Positions 1-12,057 of a stretch of 64,000 nucleotides of DNA are shown piece after piece (the stretch's first letter is position 1; each line of letters begins with the position of its first letter). The notes beneath the pieces are model-generated. The model was not told the origin of the DNA and ran no database searches. It was given only the letters and a program-made list of their open reading frames with translations. This DNA is from Neurospora crassa OR74A (lineage: Eukaryota; Ascomycota; Sordariomycetes; Sordariales; Sordariaceae): positions 2,170,001 to 2,234,000 of the forward strand of contig NC_026504.1 in NCBI RefSeq assembly GCF_000182925.2, given 5' to 3'. A program made the position numbers and the translations under genes.

Positions 1-3000
1 GGCGTTCTTTGGGTCCTTTGGTCCTCCCGACGAATAAATTCTCGCTGCCGTCTCTTCTGGTTCGAGAAGTCATGTTTTCTCCCAATAATAGCCAACGCCA
101 CGCTTGTTTCCAAAATCGCGTCAGTTTCGATAGGATGGTTAGCTCGTATTTTGTGTCTTGCGGCATGCTCGGCATTGATGCAAGAGACCTTGACGTTGGG
201 AATCTTGATATTGGCTCGTGTGGAATAATGGGACCGTGCCCAATCGTTGAAATCTACATTGATAGACCCAGTTGAAAGAAGAAAAGCAGCGTCTTCGACA
301 TGGAGCCAGATGCCCACCGACTGGACATAGAGACGAAGAAATGTGACGTCGTAAAGGACGATTGAAGAAGCGGAAATCAACGCATTTTCGTCATCATCGA
401 AGGAGAACCCAAAGGCGCTTCCGCCCCTGACCAGCGTCGTCAAAAACTCAGTAGTACACTCGCCGGTAATGGCCCCAACTGAAAGATCCCAGTTGCATAG
501 GTACGTTGGCTCAGCAGGGGGGAGCCCAAAGAGTCGGTGCCCATAGACATGGATGCCATCTATGAACAGTTGTGTGTTGGAGCCAGTGGTACTCTTTGGT
601 GTGTCTAGGCCCGATGAATCTGAACTGCCCAGCGACAGTTGGAGAGGTGCCACCTCCAAGTCCATTTCCATGTAGTAATTTGTGAACCGCAAATCAGCCC
701 CGAAAGAAGCTGTGTCAATCAGAACGTGACGAGTTGAAGAATACAGATTCGCCGGTATCAGAATCTTTGGCTCGTCGCACTTGATGCTTAAGATGACATC
801 TAAATCGCTCGACTTTTTAGGGGGCGGCCTGTTGGTAGGCTCAGCATCGGGGTTCTGATCCTTCAAGCGTAGCATATCCTGATGCTCGTCCAAGGTCTTG
901 AAGTGAACATCCTCGCCAAAGTAATTGTCTTTGATCTTCATAGCGTACCGCACAGTAAAGCCGTAGACACGCGCAAATAGAGATTTCGTACCGAAGTTCA
1001 ACAAGAGCGTATCTGTGTTTGCTGGCGAGGTTATCGCATGGTAGTGATAGGCGCCATCAACCACCATATTGTCCAGCCGTCCAACTTCCTTGGTGTCCAG
1101 GAATGACGCTTGGGTATTCCATGGGGGAACATGAAGGGAAACAGAAGCGGTACTAGCAGTGATATTGAAGGGAATGGCGTTCTTGTTCGGCCTATAGCTG
1201 TCAATAGGGATAGTCAATTTAGACCGAAGCGATGGGCTGGCAACGATGAAGTACGTGTTATCGTCTAGGTCGGTAGGGTTGTTGACAATGTTTGCGTCGT
1301 TGAGGTTTAGAAACAGTCGGAGGTTTTGCATGTGCAGCTCAACATGGTACTTGAAGGGGGTAAAGACAAGATATTCAGGCGGCGGCCCGCTTGCCCAGTC
1401 ACCAACTAAATCAGTCAGGAGGAAGACGTGGTCACGCAAGATGAAGAGGTCCAGATCACTGCTGATGATTTTAAAACGCCATTCACGAAGCGCGTTCCAG
1501 CCCAACGGAGTAGAAAGATCGCAAGATATCTGTTGCTTCCCTGATTTCCAAAGCAGTTCATGGTTAATGCTGCTTGAGATTTCAGTGCTCGGCAACTCCA
1601 GGATGAGCTGGTTTGAAAACCCTGCCGCGCCAGCTACCATATCCATGGTATACGACATAGTCGCGTCTTTGGCAACTTTGATATCAAGCCATCCATACGG
1701 TCGTTGATGGATGGTGGCAGGCTGCTCTGACTTCTTGGACCGACCGCGGTGCTTACGTGTCTGAGGTTCGGGTGGGGGCTTAGCGGCAGGCTCTTTGTCC
1801 TTCCATTTCCAATTTTTGGACTCCTCCCGTACGGGAACTCGGAGAGTGACTGTGTCTTCGAACTCAACGTAAAAGTTAAACTTGGTGGGAACACGATACG
1901 CGCCCACAGGCAATCGTGTTGCCGGAGTTGCATCTTTGCAAAGATTCGGAACAAAAGTGCGCTGGAGATCTGCTCGTTGTCTGTCCGCCCATGGACCATA
2001 GTTGATGGAACCCCCTTTGACCGAGAGTTGTATAGACCATGCTGGCGGCTCCTCGCCATTGATGTTCTGTGAGGGCGCTGTCGCTTTTTCGCCTGGGATA
2101 GTGTGAGCACGCCGGACTTTGCCTACAACATCCCACAGGATGGTGAGCGTCGCTTCGGGGCTGTCTAAGATGGTCGATACCGCTGCGTATTCCGACAAGG
2201 CCCAACCTGGTCTCATACCGCCAATATCGTGGGTCTTGCTATCGAGGTATCGCGACAGCCCTTGCCAGTTGGTTGGATTTGAGGTTGATATATGGCTAGC
2301 TGTGGTTCTGATATCCCTCTCTGCATCCAAAGGGAGAGATTCTACAGACCTCTTTCGCCGCAAAGGCACGATGCGACGAAGCCGGTGAAGACCTCCCATC
2401 AACCTGCGCACTTGCTGTTTGAGGAAGGGCCTATGATGAACAGAGATGGGATCATGTGTTGCCGTCTGCTTGTCTCGAGTGGCCCTATCTGCCTGGTCCT
2501 CCTTATAATCCAAGTTTTCCTTCATTTCGATCACGGGGTGATTGAACTTGAAACGAAAGATTTGACGGTACGGATCTGGGGTTGCTGTTGCTGAAGCATC
2601 AACTTCCCCTTCCATGGACTCAGTCTTGACAATCAAGATGGCTTTCGTGTTTTCGTTTCCCATCACCATAGCTGCTTTAGTGCACTCCAACTGCAATGGT
2701 AGCATCTGCAAGAACAAAGGGAGCTCATGCGAGAATTGTCCGTCCCGCTCATGCTCCTCCTCGTCCTCAGAATCGGAAGAAGCCATCGTAGACGCGCGCC
2801 CAGTGCTGCTATCCCGGATTGGTCGCCCATTCCTATATTGGGTGGCGTTCGATCTCTGCGTCTGTTCCGACTTTCTCAGCGTCTCACGCTTGTTGGACCG
2901 GCGCTTTCGTGTGTTGCCCGATTCATGGGTTCCTGCCCCGTCACCTGCCCCGACAGGCTCTGTCCCCGAAGCAGCTGGGACCGCATCCTCCTGTAGATCC

Positions 3001-3576
3001 GTCAAGCCAGACAGAATCGAATCATAAGCCGGACTACGATTGTAGATGAACCATTCTAGGCCAGACAGGCAAACACTGATGCGGCAAGGAAGTTTGGGTG
3101 TCGGCAGCTGTTCAGTGATGGGATCGGCGTCGGAACTGCTGTCGGTCTCGTTATGCCCTCGTGCGTCCTTCGCCGAGATCTTGACGCCCCGTACTCTGCG
3201 CAGCCAGTATTTCCATGTTATGTAGCCATTCTGGACCAGTATTGTTTCGTTCGCGCCGTGGTACCGAAGGCCAGTAAAGAACACGCGACCGCCGAGTAGA
3301 GAGATCTGGAGAGCCTGGATGTCGATGTAGACTTTGTACTGATGCCAGGTCCATGTCCGCAATGCCCACGACACCAGAGACGCAAAGACTCTGTTAAAAT
3401 AAAGGAGGGAGAATATTGATAATGCGCCGCATATGATGAGAGATCCCAAGAAAAGGCTGTGAAGTTGGTCCGGCCAGGATTAGCAACAAGCGCAACGCAT
3501 GACTGTCTGTCCGGTCTGGAGTCACTCACCCATTGAACCCCCCTTGGTCGTCAAAGAAGTTGTTTCGGATGGCCAT
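1..3576 (-). CDS. csf1: Csf1/BLTP1 bridge-like lipid-transfer protein (N-terminal part, cut by left edge)
   Basis: On the minus strand the gene opens with a 47-nt exon (3576-3530). A 73-nt intron follows (3529-3457, donor GTGAGT, acceptor CAG), then one uninterrupted exon from 3456 to the window edge, giving about 1,167 residues. Near residue 17-50 there is a single hydrophobic segment, followed by the family hallmarks YIDIQALQISLLGGRVFF and NGYITWKYWLRRV. Csf1/Tweek/KIAA1109 proteins are very large (about 3,000 residues or more) rod-shaped conduits. They are anchored in the ER by the N-terminal helix and move phospholipid at membrane contact sites. A low-complexity acidic and basic insert (GRASTMASSDSEDEEEHER) lies near residue 240. 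Only the N-terminal third is present. The frame stays open to base 1 with no stop, so this is truncation by the window, not a broken gene. The match is by recognised motifs and is strong. Confidence 0.9.
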
Positions 3577-4666
3577 CGTGTTTGAATATCAAGTCGCCAG
3601 ACGTAGAGAAGTACTTCGCCGGCCAACATTCAACGTGGATTGGACAGTTTCCGTATGCGCCGTATATTCATGCCACTCTCCATGGTGCCGCTTGAAGCAA
3701 ATCGAAAGAAGGCAAGATGTTGCGAAGAGGTCGACGTCGTCGCACGTCAACTAAAGAAAACAGAGCGCAGGAGCAAGCGACGACATGTCGAAGTTCACCA
3801 ACTTCAAGATAGTGGGAGCTGTCACAGGTTCCCTTGACAATCGCAAGTGGTGGTAGAGGTACGTGGTACCTGCTTCCCTTTGCTAGGATGGCGGACGTAG
3901 AATTGCAGGTCGCTCCCAATTCCAACCTGAAGTCAATTTTAGGGGCGGGCTCTTGGAATTGGATAGAGCGACTGGAGCTGTGTAGGTAGGCAGACGAAGG
4001 TACATACTTGCTGCATAATAGTACACTATCTCTTGAGAGCGAGACGAACCTTGATGGGCAGGGGGGTTTGTCTGATTCCCGTCAAGTATATACACTGTAT
4101 GGATCATCTAACTCACTCACTTTGTCCTGTCTTTAGAGATGGGTAAGACAGTGCAAACTTGGTATGCACAGTTGTTTCAAAACCCAGACCCCGTCGGTAC
4201 TCTGGCATTCCAAGTTGCGGTTCCCAACGGCAATGGGGTGTCAAATACCCTAGCCGCCTAGGCTACAGGGCAGCGACGGCAGTAGTACCTAGCGTAGAGG
4301 TAGGTAGGTGTGTACATGTAGATGCCCGCCCACAGCCCAGCGTCATGCATGGCCTGCGGGCTCCTCCGACCGTCATCGTCACCTCCCCTCCCGATTGCCC
4401 AGACCACGAGACGTCGGGCCAACTACGACCTCCATCCCACCCAGATACCTATCTTTTCGTCGGTGACATCGCGATCCCGTTACCACCGTTAGGCTGCACC
4501 TGTTCCAGGTGCAATACCAGTGCGTCTTCGCTCCACCATGCCGGCGCAACATGCCATAGGTTGAACGGCTTTTACTCTACTTGCGATCAATAAGGCGTTG
4601 CCGCGCAGCTTTCGGGCCCCAAGTTCCGTCCAGATACCTCGTTGCCAGGATCCCGAGACAGAAAAC
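3577..4666. promoter_or_regulatory. Shared divergent spacer between csf1 and the DUF300 gene
   Basis: This 1.09-kb non-coding stretch separates the start codons of two genes pointing away from each other, so it must hold both promoters and 5' leaders. I see TAGGTAGG-type repeats at 3983-3990 and 4299-4309 and no convincing TATA box. An ATG at 4598 lies in frame with the DUF300 start at 4667 and could be an alternative upstream start for that gene. Confidence 0.55.
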
Positions 4667-6736
4667 ATGGGAGGCACCGGCCAAAAGCTCGCCGATGTGG
4701 CAACCATAGTCGGAGGTGTCGCCTCTATTGTCGCGACTCTGCTCTCCATGGTGTATGTCTACCCTACAGATCCGCATCGTGTCGCAGCTCCAACTCCAGC
4801 GTCTGAATATCATGCTGACCAAGCTCTAACAGGTCAATATGGCTCCAAACGTGAGTTGCCCACCCATCGCCCGTGTCGCGAACGTCTTGCTCATCCAAGT
4901 CCGGCCATTGATATTCAGCAGTAAAAACTATCGCAAGCCGCTTTTGCAACGTTATGTTGTACGGATCCTCCTCATGTGAGTTTACCTGTTATCACCCTGT
5001 GGGACTGCTCTGTGGGCGGAATTCCTGATCATTCTCCATCTTCAGGGTTCCAATATACTCGATCGCCTCATGGACTAGCATGGTTTCACGGACCGCAGCA
5101 GCCTTTGTCGACCCCATCAGAGACATATACGAGGCTTTCACCATCTACACATTCTTCCAGCTGTTAATCAACTACTTGGGCGGAGAACGAGCCCTTATTA
5201 TCATGACCCATGGTCGCGAGCCGATCCATCATCTCTGGCCGATGAACCACGTCCTCCCTCAAGTTGATATTTCCGATCCGCATACCTTCCTCGCCATAAA
5301 GCGGGGCATCTTGCAATATGCATGGATGAAGCCAATCTTGGCCTTAGCAGCTGTTATCATGAAAGCAACTGGGAGCTACCATGAGGGCGACATCAAACTT
5401 AACTCGGGCTATTTTTGGAGCGGCATTATCTACAACATCAGCGTCACAGTCAGCTTGTACTGTTTGGGCTTGTTCTGGGTATGCATGAACAACGACCTAA
5501 AGCCTTTCCGACCAATGCCCAAGTTCCTGTGTGTAAAGGCCATTATCTTTGCATCGTATTGGCAAGGCTTTGCCCTTGGAATTCTGGTGTTTCTCGGGGC
5601 TTTCCCGAATGTCGAAGGATACACACAAGACGGCCTTGCGGCAGCCATTCAGGACTTCCTGATCTGTCTCGAGATGCCAGCCTTTGCCATTGCTCACTGG
5701 TATGCCTTCTCTTGGCACGACTTTGCCGACAGCAGAGTGTCTGCCGCAAGAATGCCGGTCAAGTATGCGATGAGGGACGCCTTCGGGATTCGCGACTTGA
5801 TCCAGGACTCCAAAGAAACTTTTACGGGTGACAAGTACGGTTACCGTGTCTTTGACTCGGGCGACAAGATCATGGCACATGAGCAGTCGCGGTCGAGACT
5901 GGCCAGACTTAAGGAAGGCATGCGATATGAGCGAGGAGGCAAGGGCAAATATTGGATACCAAGACCCGACGAAATCACTCAGAACACTCCGCTGTTGGGT
6001 GCAAACGGCGGCCCGAGCAGGAGGAGCAATTCGTCCTCTCCGCACCACGATGATGCTGACGAGGTTATACTTGATCCAGAGGAAGAACAACTCTACGCAG
6101 GAGCTAGGAAACTCGAGTTTGGTGACTGGAATGTAAGGAACTGCTTCATCGCTACATGGCACAATTGACATTGTCTGACTTTGTTTCTAGTATCCCGTCA
6201 TTACAGCCAACGAGCCGTGGAAAGATCGTTATCGATCACCTCATCCTAGTCTCTTCCAAAACACTCCCACCGGGAGCTTTTACAATCGATCATCCTCAAG
6301 TAGAAGCTCAGTGCCCACGCTTAACCCCAGGGATCCTCTCGAAAGGCGCAAGAAGGAGGCACCAGAAGGCCCTGAAGCCCTTCCCAACGACAAGAAGGGC
6401 AAAAAGAAGGCAGACCCAAATGGTCAACGGGCCACGAACTCTACCCCAGACAAGGGCATGGATCCCTTGGAGATCGCATATGGCCCCATGATGGGCACGA
6501 CCTCTAAACTTACAGAAGATGATTTCAGAGTCGACGATGTCAGCCCTCATCATCCGCACGGCACATCGCCCGGGCATGACACCTCACATGATCCTGAGGA
6601 TGACGGAAAAGGTACACCGGTCACGGAAGTGTCTAACCACTGGGGTCATGCTACGGATACCGAAGGGGAGGAAGAGAGAAGCCCACACTTTACTGTTGGT
6701 GGTGAAGAGGAGTTTCAGAACGTGTGGGGAAGGTGA
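4667..6736 (+). CDS. DUF300 / OSTalpha-TMEM184 / Hfl1-like multispanning membrane protein
   Basis: Five exons fit: 4667-4752, 4833-4850, 4922-4975, 5046-6132 and 6191-6736, giving 596 residues. The joined N-terminus reads LLSMVSIWLQTKNYRKPLLQ, then RYVVRILLMVPIYSIASW, which is typical of DUF300 proteins. About seven hydrophobic spans follow, with motifs GGERALIIMTHGR and LQYAWMKPILALAAVIMKATG. The C-terminal third is hydrophilic, Pro/Ser/Asp rich and probably cytosolic. Relatives include human TMEM184, OSTalpha transporters and fission yeast Hfl1, a vacuolar membrane protein that binds Atg8 through its cytosolic tail. A vacuolar role here is inference. The second exon is only 18 nt and was placed by frame and motif continuity. 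An in-frame ATG at 4598 would add 23 residues; I prefer 4667 because the extra segment looks like leader sequence. Confidence 0.88.
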
Positions 6737-7278
6737 CATTATCTTGCCTGAATCGCTGTTTTTGCTTTTGAGTTTTCTCCTTTGCTTTTTCGAGCTTCCG
6801 TGTTGCAGGAATTATTTCGGTGTCAAAGAGACCGTGGTATGGATGCATACACTACAACTACAGGTTCAATTAAGTTGTGCGGGCGTCGGACTGGCGTTGG
6901 CACAGGGCTTTTTGTTTATTTCGGTATAGCAAACCTGCAAGTAGAGCATTCGTAGACATTATCTTCATCTAAGCACACATATGGTACTCTTGTGTTGGTG
7001 TTGCGGTGTTGACAAAAAATTGACCTACCCTGTAGACATAAGTCTCTACCGCCGGTCTTTCTTTGCTTGCCCCTGAAGGAGCCCTGTTTGCTTTTTGGAG
7101 TGTCAAACAGTACACGAGAAAAGTCAATAGCATCGAATATCCTTGCCCAGTGAAGCGGTATAGTGTCCAAGACGTTCGGTAATAAATGATATACTCACGA
7201 TACTTAACTCTGCTCAGATTGGAGTCGTACCTGTTCCACCACAGTATTGTCCCCTGCAACTGCATCCTCCAGATTCTG

Positions 7279-7400
7279 CATATATGCTAGTTACTTAGTA
7301 CATGGAATTTCCAGGTCTGAATTAGCTTGTTTGGCTGAGCCCCGTTTCCAGAAAATACATATATGCTGTTTAGTGCATAGAATTTCTAGGTCTGAACTAG
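7279..7400. repeat. Imperfect direct repeat pair, 79-bp period
   Basis: Copy A (about 7279-7325) and copy B (about 7358-7400) both begin CATATATGCT. Both continue with TAGTRCATRGAATTTCYAGG and then TCTGAAYTAG. A shared CCAGA lies just upstream of each. Differences are mostly C/T and A/G transitions plus a small deletion. This could be an old local duplication or a piece of a dispersed repeat; only one pair is visible here. Confidence 0.7.
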
Positions 7401-8804
7401 TGTACATGCAGTTTCAGGAGACGATACTGTACCGATACCATGCCTCGAGCACGCCCAACCGACGCCCGAAGTGAAACAATGATCGTCAGTGTCATTGCGG
7501 GGTACAGTGACCACTATCTTTGGGATCGTATTTGGCCACTGGAAACAAGCTGACAGGAGCTCAACTTAAGCTCTGGCCACATTCATCATTGTGTAACATG
7601 AGATCTCTAAATGTATAGCCTACTACCTATTCGAGCTCGCCGAGTGAGCAACCGAACGGCGTCGTCCTTGATGTTTACAGTATGGCCAGAACAACCCGAT
7701 GGTAAAGCAAGATATACGTGTAGATAGACCTGACGTTTACCCATGTTCAAGACCTATTCGACCCTTGAAGCTATCCATTTTCCGGGGCGGCAAGGGACCG
7801 TTCCATTTGGACACTCCTATGTACTGTAGTGCTAGAACTCGCAAACCCAATCTTCGCAGCGGTACTAAATCCACTTCACTGCCTCCAGATCCCCATTAGA
7901 GCTATGTACTATGCAGTACACCGCCGGTAATAAAACGCGAGGGCGGAACACAGGGGGTGTAAGAACCCCGGATCCGTCGAGGTACCTAGAGTGTTGACAA
8001 GCTGTTGAGCTGATCCGGGCGGTTTACATAGTTGTATAGCTCGACGTCAGCTTAAAAGAAACAACCATGGGTCGTTTTTAGGCGGCAGATGCAGCGTTTG
8101 TCTCTCGTGACTTGCCCGGTTGAAATTCATTAAAAAATTGAACTACGATAACAATTTCTCCATCCAGCTTCTTTCTGTGTTCCTGCTCGGTTGCCCCGGC
8201 GAGCATCTGAGGTGAGATTAACTCTAGGTACCTCAGTGTTGCCGCCGGGAGTTGTTGAAACCTGGAACCGCCTCATGAACCTGGCTTGAGCGGGCCAAAG
8301 CTCCGACCTCCCCAAGCAGCGGAGGTCAGTAACAGCTCGGGCAGATACCTGCCAGCTTCACTAACACCGCATGATGTCCCGGGGCATTGGGCGGTAGCCG
8401 GAGCTTCAGATTGCTAGCTCATCAAGCGATGAATTTTCGTATTGCCCCACAAGAACCAATTCCTCAAAGTAGCGGGTGCTTCAACGCAACGAGCTCGCAA
8501 GATAAGCTAAACCGAAAAAAAGAGACACCTAGGTAGTGTTCGGTCAGAAGAGTCATGATGAGATGTCATGAAGTCAATAAACGCTGCTCGGTTGTGAAGT
8601 GGTTCGGTGCAGTGGCGGCCTGGTGCATTCAGACGGAGGTTCAGGATCATCATGGACATTCACTGGCCGACTCCGAATTGGGGGGAGGGGCAAAACAGGG
8701 CTTGACCCTCGTTAGGTGGTGAAGTCAGACATCAGGCGGTGCCGCGCACAAGAGGCCAGATACTGACCAATCAAACAGTGGTCTGCGGGCGCTGAACCCC
8801 ACTA

Positions 8805-9193
8805 ATGCTAACCCCTCCTCCCCCTCCCCTCGCCAAGTGGAATTTTTGCAGTTTGCCCTCCCCGCCCACCACCAGTCCACGGCCAGTCCCACAAGTGCAA
8901 TTTGGCTGCAGGATACAAGGTGGCCGCCCTCGACTCCATATTAACGTCCTTCGACCCTCTTTTCCGACCTGCCTTCACTGTTTTTGGTTTGCTCGTCGGG
9001 GGCTGATACCTCTACTGAGCACTAGCATTTTTGCCAAGTTGGACTGTTTTTCCCGGGATCTTGCTTTGTCAGTTCTCGGCTGGTTCGCTTGCATTTGAGT
9101 GAGGAAAAAAAATCTCGTTCTCTCGAGACTTCTTCCTTTCCACACCACGTCAAACACCCATTTTAGCAGTGTGTGTCAGACAATACCGCCAAA
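8805..9193 (+). promoter_or_regulatory. EF-2 promoter and 5' leader with pyrimidine-rich tract
   Basis: A C/T-rich block (about 8811-8836, CCCCTCCTCCCCCTCCCCTC core) and further CT-rich segments to 9150 precede the EF-2 start. Pyrimidine-rich tracts before start codons are typical of strongly expressed ascomycete genes. No clear TATA element is seen, and the transcription start cannot be placed from sequence alone. Confidence 0.45.
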
Positions 9194-12057
9194 ATGGTCA
9201 AGTAAGTCCTCTTCCTTTGACCAAGACCGTCGTATACATGATCGCCTTTACTGCATCCACATCGTCGTCGCCGTCTTCGACCATGTCGTCGTCGCCGTCG
9301 TCGTCGTCGTCGATGGTTGCAAACCTCTTCGACTTCCTCTACCCCGCCCGGAGATAAGGACATCAAGTCCGCAAACATCAACAACAACAACAACATGCTG
9401 ACATTGAGCCTTTGCATAGCTTCACGATTGACGAGATCCGTGCCTTGATGGACAAGCCCACTAACGTGCGCAATATGTCCGTCATTGCGCACGTTGATCA
9501 CGGCAAGTCCACTTTGACCGACTCTCTCCTCGCCAAGGCCGGTATCATTTCCTCCGGCAAGGCTGGTGAGGCTCGCGCCACGGATACTCGTGCCGACGAG
9601 CAGGAGCGTGGTATCACCATCAAGTCCACTGCCATCTCCCTCTACGGCACCCTCCCCGATGAGGAGGACATCAAGGACATCGTTGGCCAGAAGACTGACG
9701 GTACGCTATACCTTTCCCACAGACACTGGTAGACCAGGAACTAAGACATCACAGGCAAGGATTTCTTGATCAACTTGATCGACTCGCCCGGTCACGTTGA
9801 TTTCTCTTCCGAAGTCACTGCTGCCCTCCGTGTCACCGATGGTGCTCTCGTTGTCGTCGACACCGTCGAGGGTGTCTGCGTCCAGACCGAGACCGTCCTT
9901 CGTCAGGCTCTCGGTGAGCGCATCAAGCCCGTTGTTGTCATCAACAAGGTCGATCGTGCTCTTCTCGAGCTCCAGGTCTCCAAGGAGGACCTTTACCAGT
10001 CCTTCTCTCGTACCATCGAGTCCGTTAACGTCATCATCTCTACCTACTTCGACAAGTCCCTTGGTGACGTCCAGGTCTACCCCGACCGCGGTACCGTTGC
10101 CTTCGGTTCCGGTCTCCACGGCTGGGCCTTCACCATCCGCCAGTTCGCCACCCGCTACGCCAAGAAGTTCGGTGTCGACCGCAACAAGATGATGGAGCGT
10201 CTCTGGGGCGACAACTACTTCAACCCCAAGACCAAGAAGTGGACCAAGAACGGCACCTATGAGGGCAAGGAGCTCGAGCGTGCCTTCAACCAGTTCATTC
10301 TCGACCCCATCTTCAAGATCTTCTCCGCTGTCATGAACTTCAAGAAGGACGAGGTTGCCGCTCTCCTCGAGAAGCTCAACCTTAAGCTCGCTACTGACGA
10401 CAGAGAGAAGGAGGGCAAGCAGCTTCTCAAGGCCGTCATGAAGGCCTTCCTTCCCGCTGCTGACTGCTTGTTGGAGATGATGATCCTCCACCTTCCTTCC
10501 CCCGTCACCGCCCAGGCTTACCGTGCCGAGACTCTCTACGAGGGTCCCCAGGACGACGAGGCCGCCATGGCCATCAAGACCTGCGACCCCAAGGGTCCTC
10601 TCATGCTCTACGTCTCCAAGATGGTTCCCACTTCCGATAAGGGTCGTTTCTACGCCTTCGGTCGTGTCTTCGCCGGTACCGTCCGCTCCGGTCTCAAGGT
10701 CCGTATCCAGGGCCCCAACTACACCCCCGGCAAGAAGGAGGATCTCTTCATCAAGGCCATTCAGCGTACCGTCCTCATGATGGGTGGCAAGGTCGAGCCC
10801 ATCGACGACATGCCCGCTGGTAACATTGTTGGTCTCGTCGGTATCGACCAGTTCCTTCTCAAGTCTGGTACCCTTACCACCTCCGAGACTGCCCACAACA
10901 TGAAGGTCATGAAGTTCTCCGTCTCTCCCGTCGTCCAGCGTTCCGTCCAGGTCAAGAACGCCCAGGATCTCCCCAAGCTTGTCGAGGGTCTCAAGCGTCT
11001 CTCCAAGTCCGACCCTTGCGTCCTTACCTTCTCCAACGAGTCTGGTGAGCACGTCGTTGCTGGTGCTGGTGAGCTCCATCTTGAGATTTGCTTGAACGAT
11101 CTTGAGAACGACCACGCCGGTGTCCCTCTTACCATCTCCGACCCCGTCGTCCAGTACCGTGAGACCGTCGCTGGCAAGTCCTCCATGACTGCCCTCTCCA
11201 AGTCTCCCAACAAGCACAACCGTCTCTACATGGTTGCCGAGCCCCTTGAGGAGGACCTCTGCCTTGCCATCGAGGCCGGCAAGATCACCCCCCGTGACGA
11301 TTTCAAGGCCCGTGCCCGTATCCTCGCTGATGACTTCGGCTGGGACGTCACTGATGCTCGTAAGATCTGGGCTTTCGGCCCCGACACCAACGGTGCCAAC
11401 TTGCTCGTCGACCAGACCAAGGCCGTTCAGTACCTCAACGAAATCAAGGATTCCGTTGTCTCCGGTTTCCAGTGGGCCACCCGTGAGGGTCCCATTGGTG
11501 AGGAGCCCATGCGCTCCATCCGCTTCAACATCCTTGATGTTACCCTCCACGCTGATGCTATTCACCGTGGTGGCGGTCAGATCATCCCTACTGCTCGTCG
11601 CGTTCTTTACGCTGCTACCCTTCTTGCCGAGCCCTCGCTCCTCGAGCCCGTGTTCTTGGTCGAGATCCAGGTTCCCGAGCAGGCCATGGGTGGTGTCTAC
11701 GGTGTCCTCACCCGCCGTCGTGGTCACGTCTTCGGCGAGGAGCAGCGCCCCGGCACTCCCCTCTTCACCATCAAGGCCTATCTCCCCGTCATGGAGTCTT
11801 TCGGCTTCAACGGCGATCTTCGTGCCGCCACCTCCGGCCAGGCTTTCCCCCAGTCCGTCTTCGATCACTGGGAGCGTCTCCCCGGTGGCTCTCCTCTCGA
11901 CTCCACCTCCAAGGTTGGTCAGATCGTCCAGGAGATGCGCAAGCGCAAGGGTCTCAAGGTCGAGGTTCCCGGCTACGAGAACGTAAGTTTCACTTTGCTC
12001 TATGATCACGGGTAATATGTTGCTAACAAAGGTGTACAGTACTACGACAAGCTCTAA
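9194..12057 (+). CDS. Translation elongation factor 2 (eEF-2)
   Basis: The exons are 9194-9201, 9420-9700, 9755-11982 and 12040-12057, giving 844 residues, the normal fungal EF-2 length. EF-2 is the GTPase that drives ribosomal translocation. The protein starts [14 protein letters not shown] and carries the P-loop AHVDHGKS (residues 26-33), the switch I segment [21 protein letters not shown] (G3) and NKVDR (G4). The diphthamide loop has its modified histidine at about residue 700 (DAIHRGGGQ), and the tail ends YYDKL. The Neurospora orthologue is known as cot-3. Codon use is extremely biased to C-ending codons, which fits very high expression. Intron 1 (218 nt) contains a GTC/GTCGTC trinucleotide tract. 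The first coding exon is 8 nt and the last 18 nt, so models built on long ORFs would miss both ends. Confidence 0.97.
9248..9315. repeat. Trinucleotide (GTC-type) tract inside EF-2 intron 1
   Basis: Interrupted CGTCGTCGCCGTC... repeats occur at about 9268-9315, wholly within the intron at 9202-9419. They do not affect the protein. They may vary in length between strains. Confidence 0.7.

Larger units (their letters stand above)
6737..9193. other. 2.5-kb spacer between the DUF300 gene and EF-2
   Basis: No credible gene is visible. It holds the DUF300 3' end, a pair of imperfect direct repeats at 7279-7400 (listed separately) and, near its right end, the EF-2 promoter and leader. The short open frames here have no recognisable domain and no splice-supported extension. 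Confidence 0.5.
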
